Shown one piece after another: positions 9,197 to 17,772 of a stretch of DNA of 64,000 nucleotides. This stretch comes from Marinobacter sp. (GTDB taxonomy: Bacteria > Pseudomonadota > Gammaproteobacteria > Pseudomonadales > Oleiphilaceae), in assembly GCA_014359475.1 (NCBI GenBank), contig JACIZI010000021.1, positions 1-64,000 of the forward strand, in the 5' to 3' direction. A program made the translations under genes and the position numbers. The notes below the pieces were generated by a model. It ran no database searches. It saw nothing but the letters and a program-made list of their open reading frames with translations, and was not told where the DNA came from. How positions within the stretch are numbered: the first letter of the stretch is position 1; every line of letters begins with the position of its first letter.

Positions 9197-9245
9197 TGGT
9201 TCTTCCCTATCGTTGCAACTGTTCCGGAACGTGTGTCAGCAGGCT

Positions 9246-9890
9246 TCAGAAACTTCGTTCCGGTATGGTCAGGATGTCTCCGGGGCGCAATTCGTAGTTG
9301 GTGCTGATATCACCACGCTCCAGAATATCATCCAGCCTGACCGGTATGGCCACCACCTCACCTTTAAGGGGGCGGTACAGCATCGCCTTGTTTCCCGAGG
9401 CAAACGGGCTGAGCCCGCCGGCGCCGAGCACCATGTCCAGGACCGTCATGCCATCCCGGTGCGGGGTCGACGTAGGCTGCCCGACCGCACCGGTGACTCT
9501 GACACGATCCGTAAATTCATGACTGCCCATGGAGGTGACAACAATACTCACCTGGGGTTCCCGGATGTAGGATTGCAGCTCCCTCTCGATATCCTTTGCC
9601 AGCACTTGCGGTGCCTTGCCACTGGCCTGCACATCACCAATCAGAGGCACCGAAATCTTGCCGTCGGGCCGCACCGGCACCGTCACGCTCAGGTCATTGT
9701 TACGCCACACCGACACCCGCACCACATCGGTTGCCCCGATAATGTACTCCTTTGCGGTTTCTGTCTGAGAGGTTTCCAGGGCTTGGCGGATTTTCTCCGG
9801 GGATGACGGCGACTGTGAGGCACAGCCAGCCATCAACACTGTAATCAGAAGGGCAATAAAGCCTTTGGCAGGCAAATACTTCCGTGACAT
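9246..9890 (-). CDS. XrtA system exopolysaccharide export lipoprotein (Wza-like)
   Basis: 214 aa. A lipoprotein signal peptide ends at the lipobox LMAGC (Cys near residue 23). A poly_export domain (YIIGATDVVRVSVWRNNDLS, then VPVRPDGKISVPLIGDV) and one SLBB-type domain (VRVTGAVGQP, then LDMVLGAGGLSPFAS) follow. The family forms the outer-membrane export channel for capsule and exopolysaccharide. It is shorter than Wza, as is normal for the XrtA subgroup. The ATG at 9890 has AGGAA 7 nt upstream, and the gene lies 13 bp after the phosphoglycosyl transferase. Confidence 0.94.
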   Translation of the reverse strand: MSRKYLPAKGFIALLITVLMAGCASQSPSSPEKIRQALETSQTETAKEYIIGATDVVRVSVWRNNDLSVTVPVRPDGKISVPLIGDVQASGKAPQVLAKDIERELQSYIREPQVSIVVTSMGSHEFTDRVRVTGAVGQPTSTPHRDGMTVLDMVLGAGGLSPFASGNKAMLYRPLKGEVVAIPVRLDDILERGDISTNYELRPGDILTIPERSF

Positions 9891-9903
9891 GTTGATTCCT
9901 CGT

Positions 9904-11316
9904 TTACTGAGAGCCTTTCTTGAACAATACCACTTCTACGGTCTGGATTATAACCAGCAGATCCAGCAGCAGGCTCTGGTTCTTGATGTAGTAAAGGTCG
10001 TAGCGGAGCTTTTCCCGCGTGTCTTCCTCGCTCTCGGCGTAGGCGAAGCACAGCTGCGCCCAGCCGGTCAGGCCCGGTTTTACCCGGTGGCGTTCACTGT
10101 AGAACGGGATTTTCTCGGACAACTGCTCGACAAACACCGGTCGCTCGGGTCTTGGGCCCACAAACGCCATGGTGCCGTTCAGTACGTTAAAAATCTGTGG
10201 CAGTTCGTCAATCCGCACCTTGCGGATAACGGCTCCGACTTTGGTGACCCGCGCATCGTTCTTGCTGGCCCACTGGGCGCCGTTTTTTTCCGCATCGGTA
10301 ATCATGGAGCGGAACTTGTGAACCCGGAACAGCTTGTTGTTCAGCCCAACCCGCTCCTGGCTGTAGATCACCGGCGCTTTCCAGCCGTCCTCCAGCTTGA
10401 TGGCGATGGCGGTCAGGAGCATGAACGGCAGGCTGACCAGCAGCAGTACAGACGCGGCAAAGATATCCAGGGAGCGCTTGCCGACGCCGTACACGGAGGA
10501 CACGGTGAAGCCGTCGGAAAACACCAGCCAGCCACGGGTAATCATTTCCAGGGCCACCTTGCGGGATTCCCGCTCATAGAAGCTGGCGCCATCAATGATG
10601 CCGATGCCTTCCATTTTGCACTCCAGCAGGTCGTCCATGGGCAGGCCTTTGCGGCGGTCGTCGACCGCTATCACGATTTCCCGTACCGGATGACGCAGTA
10701 TGTAGTCACGCATGGTGCCGGTGAGTTTGATCAGGTGTTTGTCGTCCAGTTCAATGGGCTCATCGGGAATCGGCACAAAACCTTTCAGCACGAACCCCTT
10801 GCGGTTAAAGGGGCTTTCCAGGTCTTCCAGCAACTGCCGCGCCCGGCGGCCGGCGCCCAGCACCAATACGCGACGTTTGAAGGTATCCTTGCCGACCATG
10901 GCGAAGAACAGCATGCGGGCGATGCCCAGCAGGAAAAACCCGAACACCGCCGAGGAGCTGAGCACGTTGAATGTGCCCAGGTACCAGAACCAGTCACTGT
11001 TGAGGAAATAGGCAAATCCACACAGGGGAATGGCGATAATCAGGCCCATGATGGTACGGAGCATCATACCCGACATGCCCTCCTCCAGCCGGGACTGGTG
11101 CACACCCAGCGCTACCATGATCAGTAGGTTGATCAGGGCGTAGGCAACCACCGAGGGCAGCACGTAAGCCAGATTGGCAAGAAAGAACTGCAAGTCTCCG
11201 AAAAACCTGAAAAATACGGAGAGCCCCAGCGCAAAGCCCAGAACGACAAAGTCGATCAGGCCAAGGATGACGAACGGAAGATGGATATAGTGTCGGAACA
11301 ATCTGACGTGGGCCAC
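9904..11316 (-). CDS. TIGR03013-type PEP-CTERM/XrtA sugar phosphotransferase (polyprenyl glycosylphosphotransferase)
   Basis: 470 aa. Four to five N-terminal membrane segments and a CoA-binding-like domain (RRVLVLGAGRRARQLLEDL) lead to the C-terminal bacterial sugar-transferase domain. Its markers are KRSLDIFAASVLLLV, the YSQERVGLNNKLFRVHKFRS motif, the DELPQIFNVLNG motif and VGPRPERPVFV...KPGLTGWAQ. It starts the repeat unit by moving a sugar-1-phosphate to undecaprenyl phosphate at the inner membrane. The start is a GTG at 11316 with AAGGAG 7 nt upstream. It is the first gene of the operon and follows a 200-bp regulatory gap. Confidence 0.94.
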   Translation of the reverse strand: MAHVRLFRHYIHLPFVILGLIDFVVLGFALGLSVFFRFFGDLQFFLANLAYVLPSVVAYALINLLIMVALGVHQSRLEEGMSGMMLRTIMGLIIAIPLCGFAYFLNSDWFWYLGTFNVLSSSAVFGFFLLGIARMLFFAMVGKDTFKRRVLVLGAGRRARQLLEDLESPFNRKGFVLKGFVPIPDEPIELDDKHLIKLTGTMRDYILRHPVREIVIAVDDRRKGLPMDDLLECKMEGIGIIDGASFYERESRKVALEMITRGWLVFSDGFTVSSVYGVGKRSLDIFAASVLLLVSLPFMLLTAIAIKLEDGWKAPVIYSQERVGLNNKLFRVHKFRSMITDAEKNGAQWASKNDARVTKVGAVIRKVRIDELPQIFNVLNGTMAFVGPRPERPVFVEQLSEKIPFYSERHRVKPGLTGWAQLCFAYAESEEDTREKLRYDLYYIKNQSLLLDLLVIIQTVEVVLFKKGSQ

Positions 11317-11397
11317 GTCGACTCCTTGTGATGTTCACACCGCACGCTGAGGCAAGCGTCCTTTGCTACTTTGTGTAACAATGCGTTGCAGGATTCT

Positions 11398-11465
11398 ACT
11401 TCAATTCCCCGAAACTTCAATGTGAACCCTTGCGCCGTGCACTTCAATTTTACAAACATTTTATA
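11398..11465 (-). promoter_or_regulatory. Probable promoter/operator region of the exopolysaccharide operon
   Basis: The 203-bp gap between prpD and the first EPS gene contains, on the minus strand, three copies of ATTGAAGT (11448-11441, 11421-11414, 11405-11398) and a TATAAA box at 11465-11460 upstream of them. The repeated octamer suggests binding of a regulator. I found no GG-N10-GC sigma-54 pattern here. The transcription start is not known. Confidence 0.4.
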
Positions 11466-11519
11466 GTTTACCGTTTGCCGGGGTGATCAGGGGCTCATTA
11501 ACTGTCGTCATAGGCGACA

Positions 11520-13004
11520 TTACAGCATGAACTGCCCCACAAATTCATGCACCGGCATGGTTTCCAGCTGCCCCAGGTTCTCGCAACTGGCCATGATCGC
11601 CTCGCACCGGCGTGGCGCAAAGCGGGTTTGCAGGGCGTTGCGGAACTTCTCCACCAGCAGCGGCATGCCTTCCTCCCTTCTGCGCCGGTGGCCAATGGGG
11701 TATTCCACCGCCACCTTTTCCGTTCTGCTGCCATCGGTGAAGAATACCTGCACGGCGTTGGCGATGGAGCGCTTGTCCGGCTCCAGGTATTCCCGGGTGT
11801 AGCGTTCGTCTTCGACGACGTGCATTTTTTCCCGCAGCCGGTCTATTTCCGGATGGTCACGATGGAAGCTGTCTTCGTAATGTTCGGCGGTGAGGTTGCC
11901 GAAGATCAGCGGTACGGCGGTCATGTACTGCAGGCAGTGGTCCCGGTCCGCAGGGTTGGCCAGCTCGCCCTGCTTGGAGATGATGCGGATGGCGGATTCG
12001 TGGGTGGTGAGTTCTATGCGATCGATTTCGTCCAGCCGGTCCTTTACTTCCGGGTGAAGTGTTACGGCCGCTTCTGCCGCGGTCTGGGCGTGAAATTCCG
12101 CCGGGAAGGAGATCTTGAACAGGATGTTTTCCATCACGTAGGCGCCGAAGGGCTGTGGCAGGGAGAACCGGCGCTTTTCCTCGGGTTTCAGCGCCTGGTC
12201 CCGGTTGGTTTTGCTGAACAGCACATCGTAGAAGCCCCACTGGGGCGCAGTCAGCACCCCGGGAATGCCCATTTCGCCCCGCATGGCGATATCCGCCAGC
12301 CGCACACCCCGGGAGGCGGCATCGCCGGCGGCCCAGGATTTGCGGGAGCCGGCATTGGGGGCATGGCGATAGGTGCGCAGGGACTGGCCATCCACCCAGG
12401 CATGGGACAGCGCGGAGAGCATCTGCGCCCGGTCAGCGCCCATCAGTTTGGCGCTGACGGCGGTGGAGGCGACTTTCACCAGCACCACATGGTCCAGCCC
12501 CACCCGGTTGAAGGAGTTCTCGAGCGCCAGGACGCCCTGGATTTCGTGGGCCATGACCATGGCTTCGAGCACGGCCTTCATGGCCAGCGGTGCCTGGCCA
12601 TTGGCAACCCGCTTCTGGGACAGGTGGTCGGCCACGGCGAGTATGGCCCCCAGGTTATCCGATGGATGGCCCCACTCCGCCGCCAGCCAGGTGTCGTTGT
12701 AATCCAGCCAACGGACGATGCAACCGATATCCCAGGCGGCCTTGACCGGGTCCATACGATACGGTGTACCGGGCACCCGCGCTCCGTTGGGCACCACGGT
12801 GCCCTCCACTATCGGCCCCAGATGTTTGGTGCATTCCGGAAAACGCAGGGCCAGCAGGCCGCAACCGATGGTATCCATCAGGCAATAGCGGGCGGTTTCC
12901 CAGGCCTCGTCGCTTTCGATGCGGTAGTTGAGAACATAGTCCGCAATTTGCTGCAGGACCTGGTCATAGTCGGGGCGTTGGTTCTGGTCGGCATTGGCGG
13001 TCAT
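11520..13004 (-). CDS. prpD: 2-methylcitrate dehydratase PrpD
   Basis: 494 aa MmgE/PrpD family protein, full length. It dehydrates 2-methylcitrate in the methylcitrate cycle of propionate use. Family markers include [19 protein letters not shown] near the start, the [20 protein letters not shown] segment (about 140) and [15 protein letters not shown]. In operons that also encode AcnD and PrpF, PrpD is often redundant or acts on a different stereoisomer. It lies at the distal end of the prp operon and is separated from prpF by the oppositely oriented vapBC genes, so it either has its own promoter in the 13005-13150 gap or relies on read-through. Confidence 0.96.
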   Translation of the reverse strand: MTANADQNQRPDYDQVLQQIADYVLNYRIESDEAWETARYCLMDTIGCGLLALRFPECTKHLGPIVEGTVVPNGARVPGTPYRMDPVKAAWDIGCIVRWLDYNDTWLAAEWGHPSDNLGAILAVADHLSQKRVANGQAPLAMKAVLEAMVMAHEIQGVLALENSFNRVGLDHVVLVKVASTAVSAKLMGADRAQMLSALSHAWVDGQSLRTYRHAPNAGSRKSWAAGDAASRGVRLADIAMRGEMGIPGVLTAPQWGFYDVLFSKTNRDQALKPEEKRRFSLPQPFGAYVMENILFKISFPAEFHAQTAAEAAVTLHPEVKDRLDEIDRIELTTHESAIRIISKQGELANPADRDHCLQYMTAVPLIFGNLTAEHYEDSFHRDHPEIDRLREKMHVVEDERYTREYLEPDKRSIANAVQVFFTDGSRTEKVAVEYPIGHRRRREEGMPLLVEKFRNALQTRFAPRRCEAIMASCENLGQLETMPVHEFVGQFML

Positions 13005-13101
13005 GGTGCTCCCCTTGTTGATGGCAAATGCGTATTGCTGTCAGCTTAGCGTATATGGCCCAAAGAAAGGGGCTTATCAGTGCAAATTTTCAGCAGCAAA
13101 A

Positions 13102-13120
13102 GTATATACTGTATATATAC
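13102..13120. promoter_or_regulatory. AT-rich palindrome, probable vapBC operator/-10 region
   Basis: The sequence GTATATA at 13102-13108 is mirrored by TATATAC at 13114-13120 with a 5-bp spacer. It lies about 30 bp upstream of vapB and contains -10-like hexamers. VapB-VapC complexes usually repress their own promoter by binding such a palindrome. The function here is inferred from position and symmetry. Confidence 0.6.
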
Positions 13121-13150
13121 CTGAAGACGTTACGCTGGAGATTGGTTTCT

Positions 13151-13381
13151 ATGGCGACCACAAAGATTTTCAAGTCCGGAAATTCCTGGGCGGTCCGCAT
13201 TCCTTCTGAGATGGCCTATGACCGCACTGACGTAGAACTGACCGTGGAGCGTGTAGGTGACGAAATTCGTATTCGCCCTGTTCGCCGCTTGACCGGACTG
13301 GGGGACAAATTCCATGGGTTTTCAGATGATTTCATGGAGGACCGGTGTGATGAGGAAGATCAGGAGCGTGAAGGGCTGTGA
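13151..13381 (+). CDS. vapB: VapB-family antitoxin
   Basis: 76 aa with an AbrB/SpoVT-type swapped-hairpin DNA-binding N-terminus (TTKIFKSGNSWAVRIPSEM). The C-terminal tail is acidic and probably disordered (FMEDRCDEEDQEREGL); such tails wrap the toxin. The ATG at 13151 has GGAG about 10 nt upstream; a longer in-frame start at 13028 would run through the operator and is unlikely. It overlaps vapC by 4 bp (GTGA), the standard toxin-antitoxin coupling. The pair sits against the direction of the prp operon that surrounds it. Confidence 0.9.
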   Translation: MATTKIFKSGNSWAVRIPSEMAYDRTDVELTVERVGDEIRIRPVRRLTGLGDKFHGFSDDFMEDRCDEEDQEREGL

Positions 13382-13782
13382 AGTATCTGCTGGACACAAA
13401 TATCTGCATTTATCTGATGAAGAACGAAGTTCCGGCTGCAAAAAAACGGTTTGAGCAGTGTTTCTATGGTGATGTGGCGATATCCGCCATTACCCTCGCG
13501 GAATTGATGTATGGCATAGAGTCCCGGCCGGAAAGCAGGGAGCAGAATGAAAAGGCCCTGGAACGACTGCTCACGGACCTGGTGGTTGCTCCCTTTGACT
13601 CTGATGCAGCCGCTGCCTACGGTCGGCTGAGGGCCGGGATACCCCGTGACCAGCGTCGTAAAGATGCACTGGATAAGCTGACCGCCAGCCACGCAGTTGC
13701 CCTGGACACAGTACTGGTAACAAACAACGAGAGTGACTTTAACCGTTACCCTGGCGTTACCATCGAGAACTGGACGTTATAG
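13378..13782 (+). CDS. vapC: VapC-family PIN-domain ribonuclease toxin
   Basis: 134 aa, typical VapC length. The acidic PIN-site residues are visible: Asp6 in YLLDTN, Glu42 in LAELMYG and Asp99 in ALDKLTASHA, with the LVTNNESDF motif (113-121) for the fourth position. VapC toxins cut tRNA or rRNA and are held inactive by VapB. The start is a GTG overlapping the vapB stop. The gene ends 16 bp before the convergent prpF stop, so the toxin-antitoxin transcript may run into prpF antisense. Confidence 0.92.
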   Translation: MKYLLDTNICIYLMKNEVPAAKKRFEQCFYGDVAISAITLAELMYGIESRPESREQNEKALERLLTDLVVAPFDSDAAAAYGRLRAGIPRDQRRKDALDKLTASHAVALDTVLVTNNESDFNRYPGVTIENWTL

Positions 13783-13798
13783 CGCAGCGACAGGGCGC

Positions 13799-14977
13799 TC
13801 AGAACGAATCCCCGGGCACCCTTACCCAGCCTTCCATCAATACCCGCGCACTGCGGCTCATGATGGCTTTGGTGGCTGTCCACTGGCCGTTTACTTCTTT
13901 GGCTTCTGCGCCCACCTGCAAGGTGCCGGAGGGATGGCCGAAGGTGACGGAGGTGCGGTCGCCACCGCCGGCAGCTTCGTTCACCAGGGTTCCGGGGATG
14001 GCGGCGGCTGTGGCAATGGCAACGGCGGCCGTACCCATCATGGCGTGGTGCAGCTTGCCCATGGACAGGGCGCGGACGAGCACATCGACATCCTTTACGC
14101 CAATGGATTTGCCGCTTGAAGAGAGGTATTCCTGCGGCTTTGCCACGAAGGCCACTTTGGGCGTGTGCTGCCGGGCAGAAGCTTCCTCCACGTGACGGAT
14201 CAGGCCCATTTTCACCGCGCCGTGGGCACGGATGGTTTCAAAACGTACCAGGGCTTCCGGATCGCTGTTGATGTCATCCTGCAACTCGGTGCCTTTGTAG
14301 CCGATATCTTCGGCGTTGATGAAGATGGTCGGGATGCCGGCGTTGATCATGGTTGCTTGCAGTGTTCCGATGCCGGGCACTTCCAGCTCGTCCACCAGGT
14401 TGCCGGTGGGGAACATGGCCCCTTCACCGTCGGCCGGGTCCATGAATTCCACCTGCACTTCCGCCGCCGGGAAGGTCACACCATCCAGCTCGAAATCGCC
14501 GGTTTCCTGCACTTCACCGTTGGTGATGGGCACTTTGGCGACGATGGTCTTTTTGATGTTGGCCTGCCAGATGCGCACGGTGCAGGTGCCATTTTCCGGA
14601 ATCCGGTCTTTGGCAACGAATCCGCCGTTAATGGCGAAGGCACCGACCGCTGCGGTGAGGTTGCCGCAGTTGCCGCTCCAGTCGACAAAAGGCTTGTCAA
14701 TGCCCACCTGCCCGAACAGGTAGTCCACGTCATGGTCCGGCTGGGTGGGTTCCGCCAGGATCACCGTCTTGCTGGTACTGGAGCTGGCGCCGCCCATACC
14801 GTCGATCTGTTTCTGGTAGGGATCCGGGCTGCCGATAACGCGCATCAGCAGCTTGTTTCGTGCCTCACCCGGCTTCTGTGCCGCTTCCGGGAGATCCTGA
14901 AGGCGAAAGAACACGCCTTTGCTGGTGCCACCGCGCATGTAGGTGGCGGGGATTTTTATCTGGGGGGTGTTGCTCAC
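13799..14977 (-). CDS. prpF: 2-methylaconitate isomerase PrpF
   Basis: 392 aa, diaminopimelate-epimerase-like double fold. The N-terminal signature PATYMRGGTSKGVFF and the second-half motif DWSGNCGNL (Cys about residue 107) are typical of PrpF. It isomerises the 2-methylaconitate made by AcnD so that it can be hydrated to 2-methylisocitrate; AcnD strains need it. The ATG at 14977 lies about 67 bp after the acnD stop, and a tandem GC-rich repeat fills that gap. Downstream it faces vapC. Confidence 0.96.
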   Translation of the reverse strand: MSNTPQIKIPATYMRGGTSKGVFFRLQDLPEAAQKPGEARNKLLMRVIGSPDPYQKQIDGMGGASSSTSKTVILAEPTQPDHDVDYLFGQVGIDKPFVDWSGNCGNLTAAVGAFAINGGFVAKDRIPENGTCTVRIWQANIKKTIVAKVPITNGEVQETGDFELDGVTFPAAEVQVEFMDPADGEGAMFPTGNLVDELEVPGIGTLQATMINAGIPTIFINAEDIGYKGTELQDDINSDPEALVRFETIRAHGAVKMGLIRHVEEASARQHTPKVAFVAKPQEYLSSSGKSIGVKDVDVLVRALSMGKLHHAMMGTAAVAIATAAAIPGTLVNEAAGGGDRTSVTFGHPSGTLQVGAEAKEVNGQWTATKAIMSRSARVLMEGWVRVPGDSF

Positions 14978-15008
14978 TGGGTGTTGGCCTCTTTAAAGAT
15001 TTGTTTTG

Positions 15009-15046
15009 CCGCGGCTAATCATTCTTTCCGCGGCTGATCATTCCTT
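15009..15046. repeat. Tandem 19-bp repeat between acnD and prpF
   Basis: Two head-to-tail units, CCGCGGCTAATCATTCTTT (15009-15027) and CCGCGGCTGATCATTCCTT (15028-15046), differ at two positions. The second unit runs into the acnD stop codon. Related copies occur in the acnD-prpC gap, and a single TTTTTGCCGCGG core lies at about 19860 between prpB and gntR. Confidence 0.75.
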
Positions 15047-17642
15047 ACGCCGCGCTGGTGGATTCCAGGAAGTCCTGGGCGAAGCGTTGCAGTACGCCGC
15101 CGGCTTTGTAGATGTCCACTTCCTCGGCGGTGTCCAGGCGGCAGGTGACGGGTACTCGTTCGGTGCTGCCGTTCTTGCGGTGGATGACCAGCGTGAGTTC
15201 CGCACGGGGTGCCGGGGTGCCTTCCACGTCGTAGGTTTCGGTGCCGTCGAGGGCCAGGGTTTTGCGGGTGGTGCCTTCCTCGAACTGCAGGGGCATGACC
15301 CCCATGCCGATCAGGTTGGTACGGTGAATCCGCTCGAAACCTTCGGCGACGATGGCTTCCACACCCGCCAGTGCCACGCCCTTGGCGGCCCAGTCACGGG
15401 AGGAGCCCTGGCCGTAGTCGGCGCCGGCGATAATGATCAGCGGCTGCTTGCGCTCCATGTAGGTTTCAATCGCTTCCCACATGCGGGTGACCTTGCCTTC
15501 CGGCTCGATGCGGGCCAGGGAGCCCTGCTTCACGTTGCCGTTCTCGTCCGTCACCATTTCATTGAACAGTTTCGGGTTGGCAAAGGTGGCACGCTGGGCG
15601 GTCAGGTGGTCGCCCCGGTGGGTGGCGTAGGAGTTGAAGTCCTCCTCCGGCAGGCCCATCTTGTGCAGGTATTCGCCCGCCGCGCTGTCCATCAGGATGG
15701 CGTTGGACGGTGACAGGTGGTCGGTGGTGATGTTGTCCGGCAGCACGGCCAGCGGGCGCATGCCTTTGAGGGCCTTCTCACCCACCATGCCCCCTTCCCA
15801 GTAAGGCGGGCGACGGATATAGGTGCTCTGGGGCCGCCACTGGTACAACGGGTCACTCTTGGCCTGCGATTTTTTGGTGACGTCGAACATCGGGATGTAG
15901 GTTTCCCGGAACTGCTCGGGCTTCACCGCGGATTTCACGATGGCATCGATTTCTTCATCGCCCGGCCAGATGTCCTTCAGGGTAACCGGATTGCCTTCTG
16001 CATCGTAGCCCAGGGCATCCTTTTCGATGTCGAACCGGATGGTGCCGGCGATGGCGTAGGCGACCACCAGCGGCGGCGAGGCCAGGAAGGCCTGCTTGGC
16101 GTAGGGGTGGATACGGCCATCAAAGTTGCGGTTGCCGGACAGCACTGCGGTGGAGTACAGGTCCCGCTCGACGATTTCCTGCTGGATTTTCGGGTCCAGA
16201 GCACCGCTCATGCCGTTACAGGTGGTGCAGGCAAAGGCCACGACACCAAAGCCGAGGTTTTCCAGCTCCGACAGCAGGTTGGCTTCTTCCAGGTACATTT
16301 TGACGGTCTTGGAACCCGGTGCCAGGGAGGACTTCACCCAGGGCTTGCGGGTCAGGCCCAGCTTGTTGGCGTTGCGGGCGATCAGACCGGCGGCCACCAT
16401 GTTGCGGGGGTTGGAAGTGTTGGTACAGCTGGTGATGGCGGCGATGATCACGGCACCGTCCGGCATCTTGCCTTCTTCCTGTTCCCAGGCGCCGGCGATA
16501 CCACGCTCGGTCAGCTCGGACGTCGGCAGGTGCGCATGCGGATTGGACGGGCCCGCCAGGGTACGCGCCACGGAAGACAGATCAAACTTCAGGACGCGCT
16601 CATACTCGGCATCTTTCAGGCTGTCTGCCCACAGGCCGGTGTGTTTGGCGTACTTTTCCACCAGGTCCACCTGCTCGTCTTCACGGCCGGTCAGTTTCAG
16701 GTAGTCGATGGTCTGGCCGTCGATGTAGAACATGGCGGCGGTGGCACCGTATTCCGGGGTCATGTTGGAGATGGTGGCGCGGTCGCCCACGGTGAGGCTG
16801 TCGGCGCCTTCGCCGTAGAATTCCAGGTAGGCGCCCACGACGCGCTCTTTACGCAGGAATTCGGTCAGCGCCAGTACCATGTCGGTGCTGGTAATGCCCG
16901 GGCGCAGTTTGCCGGTGAGCTCAACACCCACGATATCCGGCAGGCGCATCATGGAGGCACGGCCGAGCATTACGCTCTCCGCTTCCAGACCACCCACACC
17001 GACGGAAATAACACCCAGGGCATCCACCATCGGGGTGTGGCTGTCGGTGCCCACGCAGGTATCCGGGAAGGCAACACCATCACGGGCCTGCACCACCGGA
17101 GACATCTTTTCCAGGTTGATCTGGTGCATGATGCCATTGCCCGGCGGGATCACGTCCACGTTCTCGAAGGCGGTCTTGGTCCAGTTGATGAAGTGGAAGC
17201 GGTCGTCGTTGCGGCGATCTTCAATGGCGCGGTTCTTCTCGAAGGCCTCGGGGTCAGACCCCGGTGCTTCCACGGCCAGGGAGTGATCCACGATCAGCTG
17301 TGTCGGCACCACCGGGTTGACCTTGGCCGGGTCGCCGCCCTTCTCTGCAATGGCATCCCGCAGACCGGCCAGATCCACCAACGCGGTCTGGCCAAGGATG
17401 TCGTGGCAGACCACCCGTGCCGGGTACCAGGGAAAGTCCAGATCCCGCTTGCGCTCAATCAGCTGCTTGAGGGAGTCGGTCAGCATTGCCGGGTCACAGC
17501 GGCGCACCAGCTGTTCAGCCAGGATGCGGGAGGTGTACGGGAGCTTGTCATAAGCGCCGGGCCGGATGTCGTCTACAGCCTGGCGGGTGTCAAAGTAATC
17601 CAGGTCGGTGCCTGGGAGGGCTTTGCGGTAGTCGGTGTTCAT
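15045..17642 (-). CDS. acnD: Fe/S-dependent 2-methylisocitrate dehydratase AcnD
   Basis: About 865 aa, aconitase superfamily. It dehydrates 2-methylcitrate to 2-methylaconitate in partnership with PrpF. The iron-sulfur cysteines lie in ITSCTNTSNP and FACTTCNGMSG, and the swivel-domain motif GADYGQGSSRDWAAKG is present. The annotated start is the ATG at 17642 (MNTDYRKALPG, the usual AcnD opening); the frame stays open to a GTG at 17675 inside a repeat element, which I reject. The gene sits between prpC and prpF, with repeat-rich gaps on both sides. Confidence 0.96.
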   Translation of the reverse strand: MNTDYRKALPGTDLDYFDTRQAVDDIRPGAYDKLPYTSRILAEQLVRRCDPAMLTDSLKQLIERKRDLDFPWYPARVVCHDILGQTALVDLAGLRDAIAEKGGDPAKVNPVVPTQLIVDHSLAVEAPGSDPEAFEKNRAIEDRRNDDRFHFINWTKTAFENVDVIPPGNGIMHQINLEKMSPVVQARDGVAFPDTCVGTDSHTPMVDALGVISVGVGGLEAESVMLGRASMMRLPDIVGVELTGKLRPGITSTDMVLALTEFLRKERVVGAYLEFYGEGADSLTVGDRATISNMTPEYGATAAMFYIDGQTIDYLKLTGREDEQVDLVEKYAKHTGLWADSLKDAEYERVLKFDLSSVARTLAGPSNPHAHLPTSELTERGIAGAWEQEEGKMPDGAVIIAAITSCTNTSNPRNMVAAGLIARNANKLGLTRKPWVKSSLAPGSKTVKMYLEEANLLSELENLGFGVVAFACTTCNGMSGALDPKIQQEIVERDLYSTAVLSGNRNFDGRIHPYAKQAFLASPPLVVAYAIAGTIRFDIEKDALGYDAEGNPVTLKDIWPGDEEIDAIVKSAVKPEQFRETYIPMFDVTKKSQAKSDPLYQWRPQSTYIRRPPYWEGGMVGEKALKGMRPLAVLPDNITTDHLSPSNAILMDSAAGEYLHKMGLPEEDFNSYATHRGDHLTAQRATFANPKLFNEMVTDENGNVKQGSLARIEPEGKVTRMWEAIETYMERKQPLIIIAGADYGQGSSRDWAAKGVALAGVEAIVAEGFERIHRTNLIGMGVMPLQFEEGTTRKTLALDGTETYDVEGTPAPRAELTLVIHRKNGSTERVPVTCRLDTAEEVDIYKAGGVLQRFAQDFLESTSAA

Positions 17643-17662
17643 ATTGGGCTCTCTGGGAAAAC

Positions 17663-17772
17663 TATTTTTTGCCACGGAATCTGCGGAAAGACGCGGAAGA
17701 AAAGATAGAGAGTTAGCCGAGGAACCCGCGGCGAATCATTCCTTCCGCAGTTTCCGCGGCGGATCAATCGTT
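17663..17772. repeat. Inverted CCRCGGAA repeat cluster between prpC and acnD
   Basis: The gap begins TTTTTTGCCACGGAATCTGC and goes on through a purine-rich run of CGGAA units. It then has CCGCGGCGAATCATTCCTT (17726-17744) and CCGCGGCGGATCAATCGTT (17754-17772), both related to the 15009-15046 tandem units. The first half (CTGCGGAA near 17680) is complementary to TTCCGCAG at 17743-17750, so the transcript can fold into a long hairpin between two operon genes. It resembles the dispersed CCACGGAA repeat at 24.8 kb. Confidence 0.65.

Noticed and set aside
11317-11519. Sigma-54 promoter for the exopolysaccharide operon
   Set aside because: XrtA loci are often linked to sigma-54 regulators, but no GG-N10-GC pair with flanking consensus was found on the minus strand here.
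11547-13049. A 500-codon plus-strand frame opposite prpD
   Set aside because: Shadow of prpD; composition is typical of antisense frames.
15717-17708. A 663-codon plus-strand open frame opposite acnD
   Set aside because: It lies wholly antisense to a certain acnD gene, is rich in Gly/His/Val as GC-rich shadow frames are, and has no family features.
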